64,000 nt of DNA from Photobacterium damselae (GCF_003026815.1 NZ_PYOG01000004.1:62001-126000), one strand, 5' to 3'; counted from the first letter of the stretch, positions 7,361 to 17,337 are shown. Numbers and translations: made by a program. Notes: a model not told the origin generated them from the letters alone.

Positions 7361-7663
7361 ATGAGTACTCAGGCAATTGAAATTCAAGTAATGGGCCGTA
7401 AGCTAAAAGTGAATTGCCCTGCAGGTCAAGAAGAAGCGTTACATGCTGCAGCAGCCGATTTTGATCAGCGCTTGAAGGATCTGTCGGATCGTACCCGTTT
7501 GACCAATGTTGAGCAGCTATTACTGTTTACAGGTCTTAATATTTGCAATGAACTGCATTTAGAGCGCCAGCAAAAGCAACTAGGTGATTCAAATTTATCC
7601 AATCGTATTACCGCGCTCACAGATTTTTTAGATAAAGCATTGCAAAATCAACCAAAGCGTTGA
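7361..7663 (+). CDS. zapA: Cell division protein ZapA
   Basis: 100 residues. ZapA bundles and stabilises FtsZ filaments at the division ring. The N-terminal globular part (IEIQVMGRKLKVNCPAGQEE) and the long C-terminal coiled-coil helix (about 50-95) match the family. It is followed directly by the 6S RNA gene and fau, the conserved zapA-ssrS-fau order. Confidence 0.95.
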   Translation: MSTQAIEIQVMGRKLKVNCPAGQEEALHAAAADFDQRLKDLSDRTRLTNVEQLLLFTGLNICNELHLERQQKQLGDSNLSNRITALTDFLDKALQNQPKR

Positions 7664-7667
7664 TAAT
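7640..7667 (+). promoter_or_regulatory. Sigma-70 promoter of 6S RNA inside the zapA 3' end
   Basis: TTGCAA (7640-7645), 16-bp spacer, GATAAT (7662-7667). It ends about 7 bp before the inferred 6S start. The -35 and most of the spacer overlap zapA codons. Confidence 0.6.
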
Positions 7668-7673
7668 GGAATT

Positions 7674-7856
7674 AACCCTGGGGTGTGCGTCAGCGGATTA
7701 ACGTCCCCGAGCCGATAAGCAAATACCCAGGATCTACTTTTATTAGCTACTGAGCATGCTCAGCTCGTACTGAGAAGCCTACGGTTAGTGTTGTAGATCC
7801 ACCTTGAACTTCTGGTTCAAGGGCCACAATTCGCAACGGCACCCTGGGGTACACCT
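7674..7856 (+). ncRNA. ssrS: 6S RNA
   Basis: 6S RNA mimics an open promoter and sequesters sigma-70 RNA polymerase in stationary phase. The closing stem is formed by the ACCCTGGGGT copies at 7675-7684 and 7841-7850, which pair with wobbles. Conserved internal blocks are visible: CGTCCCCGAGCCGATA, GAGCATGCTCAG, GAGAAGCCT and CACCTTGAACTTCTGGTTCA. Length (about 183 nt) and position between zapA and fau agree. The exact ends are estimated. Confidence 0.95.
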
Positions 7857-7987
7857 CTCTTAATTACTTTTCTGTTACTGTTTTCCCTGCTATTTTCTTT
7901 GATCTCTAATCATTATCATTAGATCCAAGCAAATTCTATTTTAAGCGCTAGTTGTATGAATCTGTGCGCAATCAGGGATGAATTATC

Positions 7988-8569
7988 ATGTTATTACGGC
8001 AACAACTTCGCCAACAAATACGGCAAAAGCGACGTCAATTGACCACCCAACAGCAACAAGAAGCAGCACAACAACTGTTGCAACAGTGCCAAAATGCATC
8101 TTGCTTTAGCCAAGCTCAACATATTGCTTTATACCTGTCTAATGACGGCGAGATTGATACTACCCCACTCATCCATTGGCTATGGCAACAACACAAACAA
8201 GTTTACCTTCCGGTACTACACCCCTTTTCTAAAGGACACTTACTGTTCTTACACTATTCGCCTCACAGCCAGCTTATTTGCAATAAATATGGCATTTCCG
8301 AGCCTAAACTCAATATTGAGCATGTTATTCCAACTCAACAACTTGATCTGATTGCGACCCCTCTGGTGGCTTTTGACCAGCAAGGACAACGCCTGGGAAT
8401 GGGGGGCGGCTACTATGATCGAACTTTGCAGCATTGGCACACCCATAAAAAGGGCCCCATGCCAATTGGGTTAGCGCATCATTGCCAACAAGTTCGAGCC
8501 CTTCCCTCTGAAGTGTGGGATGTTCCCTTACCTCAAATTATTACACCCACACAACACTATATTTGGTGA
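7988..8569 (+). CDS. fau: 5-formyltetrahydrofolate cyclo-ligase
   Basis: 193 residues. It converts 5-formyl-THF to 5,10-methenyl-THF using ATP. The LYLSNDGEIDTTPL segment and the nucleotide-binding GMGGGYYDRT motif near the C-terminus are diagnostic. The N-terminus is Gln/Arg rich (RQQLRQQIRQKRRQL), as is common. It is probably co-transcribed with 6S RNA, as in E. coli. The ribosome site is weak. Confidence 0.95.
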   Translation: MLLRQQLRQQIRQKRRQLTTQQQQEAAQQLLQQCQNASCFSQAQHIALYLSNDGEIDTTPLIHWLWQQHKQVYLPVLHPFSKGHLLFLHYSPHSQLICNKYGISEPKLNIEHVIPTQQLDLIATPLVAFDQQGQRLGMGGGYYDRTLQHWHTHKKGPMPIGLAHHCQQVRALPSEVWDVPLPQIITPTQHYIW

Positions 8570-8592
8570 TCAGGGTATTATTTAACGTCTTT

Positions 8593-8608
8593 ACGCAAAC
8601 GTTTGTAT
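8593..8608 (+). promoter_or_regulatory. PurR-box-like (LacI-family) operator upstream of rpiA
   Basis: ACGCAAACGTTTGTAT matches 10 of the 11 fixed positions of the E. coli PurR box (ANGCAANCGNTTNCNT). It sits 163 bp before rpiA. A PurR or other LacI-family regulator is inferred. Confidence 0.5.
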
Positions 8609-8770
8609 TTTTTTGTGCCACAAACAATTTCTTAAGTTTATGTTATTAAAAAGATTATGTTTTTTAGCAAGATTATGTTTTGCTAAAAGCGCAATTTATC
8701 TCCTGACGTAGTGCTTACTCTTAGTTATAATTGCCACTTCGCATATATGGGTCATCACTAGGAGAAAAGC

Positions 8771-9430
8771 ATGACACAAGATGAAATGAAAAAAGCTGCT
8801 GGCTGGGCTGCACTGGAATACGTTAAGAAAGGCAGCATTGTCGGTGTAGGTACAGGCTCAACCGTCAATCACTTCATCGATGCTCTTGCCACTCGTAAAG
8901 AAGAAATTAAAGGTGCTGTATCAAGTTCAGTTGCATCAACCGAGCGCCTTAAACAAATTGGAATTCCAGTATTTGATGCAAATGAAGTTGCAAGCCTAGA
9001 TATCTATGTTGATGGTGCCGATGAAATCAATGGCGAATTTGACATGATTAAGGGCGGTGGCGCAGCGTTAACTCGTGAGAAGATCGTAGCAGCCATTGCG
9101 AAAACATATGTATGTATCGTAGATAACACCAAGGAAGTAGACGTACTTGGTCAGTTTCCCCTACCAGTAGAAGTAATCCCAATGGCTCGCTCTTATGTTG
9201 CGCGCGAATTGGTAAAACTAGGTGGTGATCCAGTTTACCGTCAAGGTGTTACAACCGATAACGGTAACATTATTCTTGATGTTCATAATATGCAAATTAC
9301 CAATCCAAAAGCGATGGAAGATGCAATTAATGGTATTGCAGGTGTAGTAACTGTCGGTTTATTTGCTCATCGTGGTGCTGATATCTTATTAGTAGGCGCA
9401 CCTGACGGTGTAAAAAAAGTAGAAAAATAA
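8771..9430 (+). CDS. rpiA: Ribose-5-phosphate isomerase A
   Basis: 219 residues, as in E. coli. It interconverts ribose-5-phosphate and ribulose-5-phosphate in the pentose phosphate pathway. The phosphate-binding loop [23 protein letters not shown] and the [13 protein letters not shown] catalytic segment are all present. A good ribosome site (AGGAGA) precedes it. It is single-gene: a terminator follows at 9475-9521 and a PurR-like box lies upstream. Confidence 0.97.
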   Translation: MTQDEMKKAAGWAALEYVKKGSIVGVGTGSTVNHFIDALATRKEEIKGAVSSSVASTERLKQIGIPVFDANEVASLDIYVDGADEINGEFDMIKGGGAALTREKIVAAIAKTYVCIVDNTKEVDVLGQFPLPVEVIPMARSYVARELVKLGGDPVYRQGVTTDNGNIILDVHNMQITNPKAMEDAINGIAGVVTVGLFAHRGADILLVGAPDGVKKVEK

Positions 9431-9474
9431 GCTAACAAACGAGCACAATCCTGCTCATCATGTTGCTTAATTAC

Positions 9475-9521
9475 AAAACGGCATAGTTTTATCACTAAAG
9501 ATATTGCTTATGCCGTTTTTT
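9475..9521 (+). terminator. Terminator of rpiA
   Basis: AAAACGGCATA (9475-9485) pairs with TATGCCGTTTT (9509-9519), followed by a T-run. Confidence 0.8.
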
Positions 9522-9720
9522 ATACTCTTTTTTGTAATGTTCTTACCCTAGTTGATTATTTTTTGATACCTTAGTTAGCAACAGCGATCACAGTTTTAAT
9601 CGATATGGACGCTAACCGGGTTTGCCAATCTCACAAGATTTCCGATACACCGACTAAACGATCGAATTCGATTGAATCTATGATGCTTTCATACTTTATG
9701 TTTTTAAGGATAAGAACAAC

Positions 9721-10950
9721 ATGGTTAAAGTATCTCTCAATAAAGATAAAATAAAGATCCTCTTATTAGAAGGATTGCACCCATCAACGGTTGAGGTTTT
9801 TAAACAAGCAGGCTACAACAACATTGAATATCATAAAGGCTCTCTTGCTGACGATGAGTTACGCGAAGCAATTAAAGATGCGCACTTTGTCGGTATTCGT
9901 TCTCGTACTCAACTTAGCGATGATGTTTTTGCCATTGCTAATAAACTAATAGCTGTTGGCTGCTTCTGTATCGGTACCAATCAAGTTGATCTCAAATCCG
10001 CAACCCGCCGCGGCATCCCCGTTTTCAATGCCCCGTTTTCCAATACTCGCAGCGTGGCCGAATTAGTCTTAGGTGAAATCCTATTACTGCTTCGAGGCAT
10101 TCCAGAGAAAAATGCTAAAGCCCATCGAGGTGAATGGTTTAAGTCTGCCGATGCATCCTTTGAAGCGCGCGGTAAACGCCTTGGTATTATTGGTTATGGT
10201 CATATTGGTACTCAGCTTGGTATCTTGGCTGAAAATCTTGGTATGCGCGTCTACTATTACGACATTGAAAATAAACTGTCACTAGGTAATGCAACTCAAG
10301 TGCTTTCCATGACCGAGCTGCTAAATAAATGTGATGTAATCAGCCTTCATGTACCAGAAACGCCAGAAACCAAGAATATGATGGGAGCCGATGAATTTGC
10401 CCGCATGAAACCAGGAGCGATTTTCATTAATGCAGCACGAGGTACAGTAGTTGAAATCGATGCGTTATGCTCGGCTCTAGAAAGTAAGCATATTGCAGGT
10501 GCGGCTATTGATGTATTCCCAGTTGAGCCGAAAACGAACAATGACCCATTTGAGTCACCTTTAATGCAATATGATAACGTATTGCTGACACCTCATATTG
10601 GCGGTTCAACTCAAGAAGCACAAGAAAACATCGGCTTGGAAGTCGCTGGAAAACTGGTGAAATACTCTGATAACGGCTCAACCCTATCTGCAGTTGGTTT
10701 TCCTGAAGTATCTCTACCCGAACAGCGTGAATGTTCTCGCTTGCTACACATTCATCAAAATAGACCAGGAATCCTAAATCAGATCACAGCTATTTTTGCC
10801 GATGATGGTATCAATATCGCAGCACAGTTCCTGCAAACAGGCCCTGAGATTGGCTATGTTGTTATCGATGTAGAAACCGAACATGCACCGCAAGCACTAC
10901 AAAAACTAAAGGCTATTGAAGGAACCATTCGCGCTCGAATTCTTCATTAA
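9721..10950 (+). CDS. serA: D-3-phosphoglycerate dehydrogenase
   Basis: 409 residues (E. coli 410). It catalyses the first step of serine biosynthesis. Seen: an NAD-binding fold with LGIIGYGHIGTQLG (about 155-168), the AARGTVVEID loop, the catalytic-His segment TPHIGGSTQEAQ, and a C-terminal ACT domain (from about 335, HIHQNRPGILNQITAIFA) for serine feedback. The start is supported by AAGGATAAGAACAAC. It is monocistronic, ended by the hairpin at 10971-11001. Confidence 0.97.
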   Translation: MVKVSLNKDKIKILLLEGLHPSTVEVFKQAGYNNIEYHKGSLADDELREAIKDAHFVGIRSRTQLSDDVFAIANKLIAVGCFCIGTNQVDLKSATRRGIPVFNAPFSNTRSVAELVLGEILLLLRGIPEKNAKAHRGEWFKSADASFEARGKRLGIIGYGHIGTQLGILAENLGMRVYYYDIENKLSLGNATQVLSMTELLNKCDVISLHVPETPETKNMMGADEFARMKPGAIFINAARGTVVEIDALCSALESKHIAGAAIDVFPVEPKTNNDPFESPLMQYDNVLLTPHIGGSTQEAQENIGLEVAGKLVKYSDNGSTLSAVGFPEVSLPEQRECSRLLHIHQNRPGILNQITAIFADDGINIAAQFLQTGPEIGYVVIDVETEHAPQALQKLKAIEGTIRARILH

Positions 10951-10970
10951 GTGCCAGACAGACACAAATA

Positions 10971-11001
10971 GAAAAGGGAGAGCATCGACTCTCCCCTTTT
11001 A
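10971..11001. terminator. Bidirectional terminator serA / yggE
   Basis: AAAAGGGAGAG and CTCTCCCCTTTT pair with one bulged C between convergent genes. Confidence 0.75.
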
Positions 11002-11017
11002 ACATCGTGCTATATGC

Positions 11018-11746
11018 TTATTGAGCACCATCTTTAAGCTTAAAGATCACATTGACTTCATCACGGATCTTAATGGATGCGTCGTTATAACTGGCATTGA
11101 CCGCAGCTTCATCGGCCATTGCACTACGAGGCGCAGCACCCAAATTCACCATATATGGTTGAGGTCGATAGTCATTACGATATGAGATCTGCCATACCCC
11201 ATCTAAGCTATCACCAAAGCCCTGAGCTAAAGACTTAGCGGTTGAGATCGCATCTTTTATTGCAGCCTGACGAGCTTGTTCTTGATACTTAGTTTCATCA
11301 GCCACTTTTAGCTGAATATTATCGATACGGTTAATACCATCACCTAACGCATCATCTAAATAGGTATTGAGCTTATCAAGCGCATGAACCGTCACGGTAA
11401 CTTGGCGCGATGCTTTATAACCTGTTAACTCAGGCTTAGCGTCTTTAGGATATTTATATTGTGGTGTTAGGTTGATATTAGCGCTGTTGATATCGCTACG
11501 TTCAACGCCAACTTGAGTTAAACGCTCTACAAATTTAGCGACAGCACTGTCTGCAGCTTCTTTCGCTTCTTTTGCTGTTGCTTTGGTCTCAACCACACGA
11601 ACAGAAAAAATAGCCATATCTGGCTGAACTACAATTTCACCCGATCCTTGAGTTTCAAGATGAGGAAAGGACAGATCCGCAGCCATTGTATTAATAGATA
11701 GCAAAGATGACATACTTAATACGGCAGCAAGTACTGTTTTTTTCAT
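11018..11746 (-). CDS. yggE: SIMPL-domain (DUF541) periplasmic protein, YggE-like
   Basis: 242 residues. A signal peptide (MKKTVLAAVLSMSSLLSIN...MAA, about 22 residues) marks it as exported. The mature part is a SIMPL/DUF541 domain with QGSGEIVVQPDMAIFSV and a YKASRQVTVTV segment. E. coli YggE is linked to oxidative stress defence; the biochemical activity is unknown. Its place between serA/rpiA and mscS-fbaA matches the E. coli neighbourhood, but argO and argP are not between them here. Confidence 0.85.
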   Translation of the reverse strand: MKKTVLAAVLSMSSLLSINTMAADLSFPHLETQGSGEIVVQPDMAIFSVRVVETKATAKEAKEAADSAVAKFVERLTQVGVERSDINSANINLTPQYKYPKDAKPELTGYKASRQVTVTVHALDKLNTYLDDALGDGINRIDNIQLKVADETKYQEQARQAAIKDAISTAKSLAQGFGDSLDGVWQISYRNDYRPQPYMVNLGAAPRSAMADEAAVNASYNDASIKIRDEVNVIFKLKDGAQ

Positions 11747-11992
11747 ATAAATATCCTCTATATCCTAATGTTATTTCCACAGTCTTGTTATAAGTGGAAG
11801 GTAGGTAAACCATCAATAAAACTGCTTGATACCTCCTCAAACTAACAAAAAAGTTTTTTCTACGCAATGAAATTATGAACATTGTTCAGTTTTGATTTAG
11901 GAATGGATCACAGATACCACTTAGATACTCAAGGTAAGATATATTTGAAATTACTTGGGTATACATTAGGGTTAATCACAGGAGGATAGATT

Positions 11993-12523
11993 TTGCCTAC
12001 AGAACAGCAAAAAAAACTTGATACTCTATATCAAGCAAACTGGACGCTATTTAATCAAGCGGGTATCCCATATCAAGAATGGCAACATGAAGATATCTTA
12101 GACTTTACAACTGATGCTATTGTAGCAGAGCGTTTAGGCTGGACAGCGGCACCAACCAAAAGCTTATTCCTAAAAATAAAAGGCGGAGGCTATTGCCTTT
12201 TGCTGACCCATAGAGATAACCGTCTCAATAGTAAGCAAATTAAACAAGCCATTGGTAAGCGTGTTTCTGTGTGCAGTGATGAAGAAATGATAGAACAAAT
12301 CCATTGTGTACCGGGTGCTGTTTGTCCATTTTCCCTACCTCAACATATCACGTTACTGGTTGATCCTGATATCTACAATTATCAAGAAATTATGTTTACT
12401 CCAGGAAAACCTGATCATACTTTTGCCTTTGCAACCGAGCAACTTCCTCTACTTTTAGGTCAACTAAACAATCCTGTCGTATTACTTACACCCGATAAAT
12501 CAGAATCAATAACAACGCTCTAA
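11993..12523 (+). CDS. YbaK/ProX-type aminoacyl-tRNA deacylase domain protein
   Basis: 176 residues. The fold of prolyl-tRNA editing domains is recognisable: WTAAPTKSLFLK near residue 50, LLLTHRDNRLNSKQIKQAIG, then VPGAVCPFSL and a C-terminal PDHTFAF segment. Such stand-alone proteins hydrolyse mischarged tRNA, often Ala- or Cys-tRNA(Pro); the exact substrate cannot be read. The start is TTG at 11993, supported by AGGAGG at 11980-11985 with 7-nt spacing; no better ATG lies nearby. Convergent with mscS across a terminator. Confidence 0.85.
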   Translation: MPTEQQKKLDTLYQANWTLFNQAGIPYQEWQHEDILDFTTDAIVAERLGWTAAPTKSLFLKIKGGGYCLLLTHRDNRLNSKQIKQAIGKRVSVCSDEEMIEQIHCVPGAVCPFSLPQHITLLVDPDIYNYQEIMFTPGKPDHTFAFATEQLPLLLGQLNNPVVLLTPDKSESITTL

Positions 12524-12563
12524 ATCCTGTAACTTGAATTTACCGGATACATAGTAAAGATCA

Positions 12564-12597
12564 AAAAAAAGGAGCTGAAATCAGCTCCTTTTTATTA
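12564..12597. terminator. Bidirectional terminator between the YbaK-like gene and mscS
   Basis: AAAAGGAGCTGA pairs with TCAGCTCCTTTTT around a 2-nt AA centre, with A/T runs on both sides. Confidence 0.85.
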
Positions 12598-12608
12598 ACT
12601 AATTAGAA

Positions 12609-13493
12609 TTAGCCTTCAATTTTATTTAGGTGTACATCCATTTGTGGGAATGGAATTTCAATGCCTTCTTTATCAAGCTCTTCTTTAATGGCTTGAGTTA
12701 GGTCGAAGTATACAGCCCAGTAATCAGCAGTTTTCACCCATGGACGAACCACAAAGTTTACAGATGAGTCAGCAAGAGCAACCACACCGATTGTTGGTTC
12801 TGGATCTTGAAGTACACGCTCATCTGCTTTAACTACGCGAGTTAATACTTCTTTAGTCTGCTGAAGGTCGGCCTTGTAAGACACACCAATAGTTAAATCA
12901 ACACGGCGAGTCGCATTACGAGAGTAGTTAGTGATTGGGTTGCCAATAATTGATGAGTTTGGCACCACTACCGTCTTGTTATCAGGAGTGCGAAGTTCAG
13001 TTGAGAAAATTTGGATAGATTCAACAGAACCAGAAACACCTGCAACTTCAACAAAGTCACCTGATTTAAATGGACGGAAAGCAACAATCAATACGCCAGC
13101 AGCAAAGTTAGATAGAGAGCCTTGAAGAGCAAGACCCACAGCAAGACCTGCTGCACCGATCACCGCAACCACAGATGCAGTTTGAACACCAACTCGACTA
13201 AGTGCTGCAATCAGAACGATCACAAATAAAGTGTAGCGAACTAGACCATGGATAAACTCAACAACAGCATTATCCATATCTTTTTTACGTAGCATTTTAG
13301 CTACACCGCCAGCGATCATTTTCACTGCGATGTTACCAATAAATAGGATCAGCAATGCTGAAACCAGGTTTACTGCGTATTGAATTAGTAGATCTTGGTT
13401 ATCAGCAATCCAATTGCCTGCGTGCATTACGCCATCAGTTAGCGAATTATCAGTGATTTTATCTACCACTTTTTCTGCAACGTTCTCACTCAT
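12609..13493 (-). CDS. mscS: Small-conductance mechanosensitive channel MscS
   Basis: 294 residues (E. coli 286). It releases osmolytes on hypo-osmotic shock. Three membrane helices (about 35-58, 78-100, 105-135) precede the beta domain. The pore helix is clear: GAAGLAVGLALQGSLSNFAA, then FRPFKSGDFVEV. It lies after the tkt-epd-pgk-fbaA group as in E. coli, but fbaA has its own terminator, so mscS is probably transcribed alone. Confidence 0.96.
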   Translation of the reverse strand: MSENVAEKVVDKITDNSLTDGVMHAGNWIADNQDLLIQYAVNLVSALLILFIGNIAVKMIAGGVAKMLRKKDMDNAVVEFIHGLVRYTLFVIVLIAALSRVGVQTASVVAVIGAAGLAVGLALQGSLSNFAAGVLIVAFRPFKSGDFVEVAGVSGSVESIQIFSTELRTPDNKTVVVPNSSIIGNPITNYSRNATRRVDLTIGVSYKADLQQTKEVLTRVVKADERVLQDPEPTIGVVALADSSVNFVVRPWVKTADYWAVYFDLTQAIKEELDKEGIEIPFPQMDVHLNKIEG

Positions 13494-13841
13494 TGATCAT
13501 TACTCTCTAAAAATTATAGTTAGTTAAGAAAGCATCGCTAGTGATAGTCAATCATCCTACTGTGGCAATCAGAGTGATGAGGACTATAGCCAGCGGAAGG
13601 CTCGTCCTAATATAACAGCGTTTTTTTCAACGACTGTCAAATATCTGTCATAGATCACTATTATTGATATTTTGCACGATCAAGGGTAGTAAAAAATTCA
13701 GTAGATTTGATAAATTAAAATAAAAATAGTGATATTTACTGATTAAATGTTTTTAAGCTTTTGTTTTAGATATAAAAAAAGGCTCATCTTTACGATGAGC
13801 CTTTTTCACGTTTTCGATTATATAATCAGCAAGAGGCTAAA
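13494..13841. other. Intergenic region mscS-fbaA
   Basis: 348 bp without a gene. It contains the fbaA terminator (13774-13806) and presumably the mscS promoter. It is AT-rich at 13610-13770. I see no strong operator. Confidence 0.6.
13774..13806 (-). terminator. Terminator of fbaA
   Basis: AAAAAGGCTCAT pairs with ATGAGCCTTTTT around a 7-nt loop; on the minus strand it ends in a long T-run. Confidence 0.85.
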
Positions 13842-14918
13842 TTATAGTACGTCGATTGCGTTAAGGTCTGCAAATGCTTTCTCAAGACGAGCAACCATAG
13901 AAGCTTGACCTGCACGTAGCCATACGCGTGGATCGTAGTACTTCTTGTTAGGAGCGTCAGGACCAGTTGGGTTACCGATTTGACCTTGTAGGTAGTCGTG
14001 GTTTTCAGCTTCGAACTTACGAACGCCATCCCAGCTTGCCCACTGTGTATCAGTATCGATGTTCATTTTGATAACACCGTAACCGATAGACTCTTGGATT
14101 TCAGCTTCAGTAGAACCTGAACCACCGTGGAATACGAAGTTTAGAGAGTTAGCAGGTAGGCCGAACTTCTCTGAACAGTATGCTTGAGAATCACGTAGGA
14201 TAGTTGGAGTAAGAACAACGTTACCTGGCTTGTAAACACCGTGTACGTTACCGAAAGATGCAGCGATAGTGAAACGTGGGCTGATAGCGTTTAGTTTCTC
14301 GTATGCGTATGCAACGTCTTCTGGAGAAGTGTAAAGCTCTGACTGATCCATGTGAGAGTTGTCAACGCCGTCTTCTTCACCACCAGTACAACCTAGTTCG
14401 ATTTCTAGAGTCATGTTCATCTTAGCCATGCGCTCTAGGTACTTAGAAGAGATTGCGATGTTATCTTCTAGAGACTCTTCAGAAAGGTCGATCATGTGAG
14501 AAGAGAATAGAGGCTTACCAGTTTGAGCGAAGAACTCTTCACCAGCGTCTAGTAGACCGTCGATCCATGGAAGAAGTTTCTTAGCAGCGTGGTCAGTGTG
14601 AAGAATTACAGGCACACCGTAAGTTTCAGCGATAGCGTGAACATATTTAGCACCAGCTACAGCACCTTTAATTTGTGCTTCTTGACCTTCAAGTTTTAGA
14701 CCTTTACCAGCGAAGAATGCAGCACCGCCGTTAGAGAACTGAACGATAACTGGAGCTTTAACTTTAGCAGCAGCTTCTAGAACACCGTTGATTGTATCAG
14801 TGTTAACTACGTTTACAGCTGGAAGAGCAAATTTGTTTTCTTTTGCTACTTCAAATACTTTCTGAACGTCATCGCCAGAAATAACACCAGGTTTTACGAA
14901 ATCGAAGATCTTAGACAT
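13842..14918 (-). CDS. fbaA: Class II fructose-bisphosphate aldolase
   Basis: 358 residues (E. coli 359). This zinc aldolase cleaves fructose-1,6-bisphosphate in glycolysis. VILHTDHAAK (about 107-116) holds zinc/active-site residues; FVFHGGSGS and YGVIKMNIDTDTQWA are the phosphate-binding and barrel-end motifs. pgk lies 140 bp upstream on the same strand, with a hairpin (15027-15050) and a PurR-like box (14964-14979) between them. Expression may therefore be both co-transcribed and independent. Confidence 0.97.
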   Translation of the reverse strand: MSKIFDFVKPGVISGDDVQKVFEVAKENKFALPAVNVVNTDTINGVLEAAAKVKAPVIVQFSNGGAAFFAGKGLKLEGQEAQIKGAVAGAKYVHAIAETYGVPVILHTDHAAKKLLPWIDGLLDAGEEFFAQTGKPLFSSHMIDLSEESLEDNIAISSKYLERMAKMNMTLEIELGCTGGEEDGVDNSHMDQSELYTSPEDVAYAYEKLNAISPRFTIAASFGNVHGVYKPGNVVLTPTILRDSQAYCSEKFGLPANSLNFVFHGGSGSTEAEIQESIGYGVIKMNIDTDTQWASWDGVRKFEAENHDYLQGQIGNPTGPDAPNKKYYDPRVWLRAGQASMVARLEKAFADLNAIDVL

Positions 14919-14963
14919 AACAATAGTCCTATTTGCCTTGTTGTCTGTTTAAAATAAAAATCT

Positions 14964-14979
14964 GTGCAATCGTTTGCGG
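14964..14979 (-). promoter_or_regulatory. PurR-box-like (LacI-family) operator upstream of fbaA
   Basis: GTGCAATCGTTTGCGG fits 9 of the 11 fixed PurR-box positions (ANGCAANCGNTTNCNT). It lies 46 bp before fbaA. A weaker related core, CACAAACGATT, occurs at 15013-15023. Cra, another LacI-family protein that controls these genes in E. coli, is an alternative binder. Confidence 0.45.
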
Positions 14980-15026
14980 TAGGCTCCTATTTTAGTCGAA
15001 GCCGATATGATTCACAAACGATTAAA

Positions 15027-15050
15027 GCGCGAAAGACTAAGCTTTCGCGC
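15027..15050 (-). terminator. Hairpin after pgk
   Basis: GCGCGAAAG (15027-15035) pairs with CTTTCGCGC (15042-15050). On the minus strand it is followed by TTTAATC, so it is a weak terminator or a partial attenuator/processing site between pgk and fbaA. Confidence 0.55.
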
Positions 15051-15058
15051 CAGAATCA

Positions 15059-16222
15059 TTATGCTTTAGCGCGAGTCTCAAGCATTTCAACTGCAGGAAG
15101 TTTCTTGCCTTCAACGAACTCAAGGAACGCACCGCCACCAGTAGAGATGTAAGATACTTGATCTTTAATACCGTACTTGTCGATAGCTGCTAGAGTATCA
15201 CCACCACCAGCTACAGAGAAACCTTCAGATTCTGCGATTGCTTTAGCAACAACTTCAGTACCTTTACCAAATTGGTCGATTTCAAATACGCCTACAGGGC
15301 CGTTCCATAGGATAGTTTTTGCATCTTTGATGATACGAGCAAGTTCTGCTGCAGAGTCAGGACCGATATCTAGTACCATGTCATCAGCGGCAATTTCAGT
15401 TGCTGCTTTTACTGTCGCTTCTGCAGACTCAGAAAACTCTTTTGCACATACAACGTCAGTTGCAACTGGGATGCTAGTTTGAGCCATAAGCTCTTTAGCT
15501 GTGCCGATAAGATCTGCTTCGTATAGAGATTTACCAACATCGTTGCCTTCTGCTGCGATGAATGTGTTTGCAATACCACCACCAACAACGATCTGGTCAG
15601 CAATCTTAGATAGAGACTCAAGAACAGTTAGTTTAGTAGAAACTTTAGAACCACCAACGATAGCAACCATTGGGCGAGCTGGGTTATCCATTGCTTTGCC
15701 AAGTGCTTCTAGTTCGTTAGCTAGTAGAGGACCAGCACACGCGATTGGCGCGAACATACCAACACCGTAAGTTGATGCTTGTGCACGGTGAGCAGTACCG
15801 AATGCATCCATTACGAATACATCACAAAGAGCTGCATATTTCTTAGATAGCTCGTCTTCGTTCTTCTTCTCGCCTTTGTTAAAACGAACGTTTTCAAGAA
15901 CAACTAGCTCACCTGCGTTTAGCTCTAGGCCGTCTAGGTAATCTTTAGCTAGTTTAACGTCACAATCTAGTGCATCGTTTAGGTAGTTAACTACTGGCTG
16001 TAGAGAGAACTCTTCTGCATATTCACCTTCAGTTGGGCGGCCTAGGTGAGAAGTAACCATTACTTTAGCGCCCGCTTCTAGGCAGTGCTTGATAGTAGGT
16101 AGAGATGCAAGAATACGAGCATCAGAAGTTACTTTGCCATCTTTTACTGGCACGTTAAGGTCAGCACGGATGAATACACGTTTACCTGCTAGATCCAGGT
16201 CAGTCATCTTGATTACAGACAT
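15059..16222 (-). CDS. pgk: Phosphoglycerate kinase
   Basis: 387 residues from the ATG at 16222, exactly the E. coli length. An in-frame start at 16240 is possible, but the later ATG has GAGGAC just upstream and gives the family N-terminus [23 protein letters not shown]. Seen: the substrate loop [17 protein letters not shown], and the ATP-binding [13 protein letters not shown] and [10 protein letters not shown] motifs. It is in the epd-pgk-fbaA group, with epd ending 74 bp upstream. Confidence 0.97.
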   Translation of the reverse strand: MSVIKMTDLDLAGKRVFIRADLNVPVKDGKVTSDARILASLPTIKHCLEAGAKVMVTSHLGRPTEGEYAEEFSLQPVVNYLNDALDCDVKLAKDYLDGLELNAGELVVLENVRFNKGEKKNEDELSKKYAALCDVFVMDAFGTAHRAQASTYGVGMFAPIACAGPLLANELEALGKAMDNPARPMVAIVGGSKVSTKLTVLESLSKIADQIVVGGGIANTFIAAEGNDVGKSLYEADLIGTAKELMAQTSIPVATDVVCAKEFSESAEATVKAATEIAADDMVLDIGPDSAAELARIIKDAKTILWNGPVGVFEIDQFGKGTEVVAKAIAESEGFSVAGGGDTLAAIDKYGIKDQVSYISTGGGAFLEFVEGKKLPAVEMLETRAKA

Positions 16223-16296
16223 GGTTTGTCCTCTCAACATTATTAAAGTTAAAGTTTTGTCGGTTTAGCGTCACTGCCAAACCCTATAATCCTTCG

Positions 16297-17337
16297 TTAG
16301 CTGTCCAAATAGCCGACAGCGTGCATTGCTAACGCAGTATCTAACATACGATTAGCAAAGCCCCATTCATTATCACACCACACCAGCACTTTAACTAAAT
16401 GCTGATTACTGACACGGGTTTGAGTACCGTCAACAATCGCGCTATGGGGATCGTGATTGAAGTCAATCGAAACCAGTGGTGCTTCTGTATAATCGATGAT
16501 GCCCTCTAATGTACAACGAGAAGCATTTGATAGTGATTGATTTATGTCATTAACTTTCAAATTTGTTTTAACAGTAACGCTTAAATCCATTGCGGTCACG
16601 TTAATTGTGGGCACTCTCACAGAGATCGCCTCAAATTTGTCAGAAAATTTCGGGAAAATACGGCCAATTCCAAGATGAAGTTTAGTATCAACTGGAATAA
16701 TAGACTGACTTGCAGCTCGAGTTCGGCGCAAGTCTGGATGATATGCATCAATCACTTGTTGATCATTCATTGCCGAATGAATCGTGGTAATGGTTCCTGA
16801 TTCAATACCAAAGGCTTTATCAAGAACATCAATAATTGGAACAATACAATTGGTGGTGCAAGAACCGTTAGAAACAATACGCTGCGATGGCGTTAGAGAG
16901 TCATGGTTAACACCATAGATAATGGTATTGTCGATATCATGAGTAGCAGGATGAGAAAAAAGAACTTTGCGCGCGCCAGCATCAATATGAGCTAAGCCAT
17001 CAGAACGTGAACCGTAGACACCGGTACAATCTAAGACAATATCGACATCCAATTGATGCCAAGGAAGTTGTTCTATCTGATCATGATGGAGAATAGCGAT
17101 ACGGTCTTGTTGACCATTTTCATGAGTGACAACAAGATGCTCCCGGTCGTATGAGACAGGCTTTGTAAATCGTCCATGGCTGGAATCATATTGTAAAAGG
17201 TGAACCATAGCTTCTGGCTCAGCCAATTCATTGACTGCCACGACGTTGATATGTCGGTATTTGTCACTTTCGTACAGTGCTCTTAATACACTGCGACCAA
17301 TGCGACCAAATCCGTTAATTGCGACTCTTAGTGTCAT
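16297..17337 (-). CDS. epd: D-erythrose-4-phosphate dehydrogenase
   Basis: 346 residues from the ATG at 17337 ([15 protein letters not shown]). An upstream in-frame ATG (17379) adds 14 residues not typical of the family. Epd oxidises erythrose-4-phosphate to 4-phosphoerythronate, the entry to pyridoxal-5-phosphate synthesis. It is a GAPDH-family protein with catalytic Cys in [12 protein letters not shown] and [12 protein letters not shown] near the end. Position before pgk distinguishes it from GapA, as in E. coli. Confidence 0.94.
   Translation of the reverse strand: MTLRVAINGFGRIGRSVLRALYESDKYRHINVVAVNELAEPEAMVHLLQYDSSHGRFTKPVSYDREHLVVTHENGQQDRIAILHHDQIEQLPWHQLDVDIVLDCTGVYGSRSDGLAHIDAGARKVLFSHPATHDIDNTIIYGVNHDSLTPSQRIVSNGSCTTNCIVPIIDVLDKAFGIESGTITTIHSAMNDQQVIDAYHPDLRRTRAASQSIIPVDTKLHLGIGRIFPKFSDKFEAISVRVPTINVTAMDLSVTVKTNLKVNDINQSLSNASRCTLEGIIDYTEAPLVSIDFNHDPHSAIVDGTQTRVSNQHLVKVLVWCDNEWGFANRMLDTALAMHAVGYLDS

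Noticed and set aside
15177..15482. 101-codon plus-strand ORF opposite pgk
   Set aside because: Shadow of phosphoglycerate kinase; low-complexity Ala/Ser composition.
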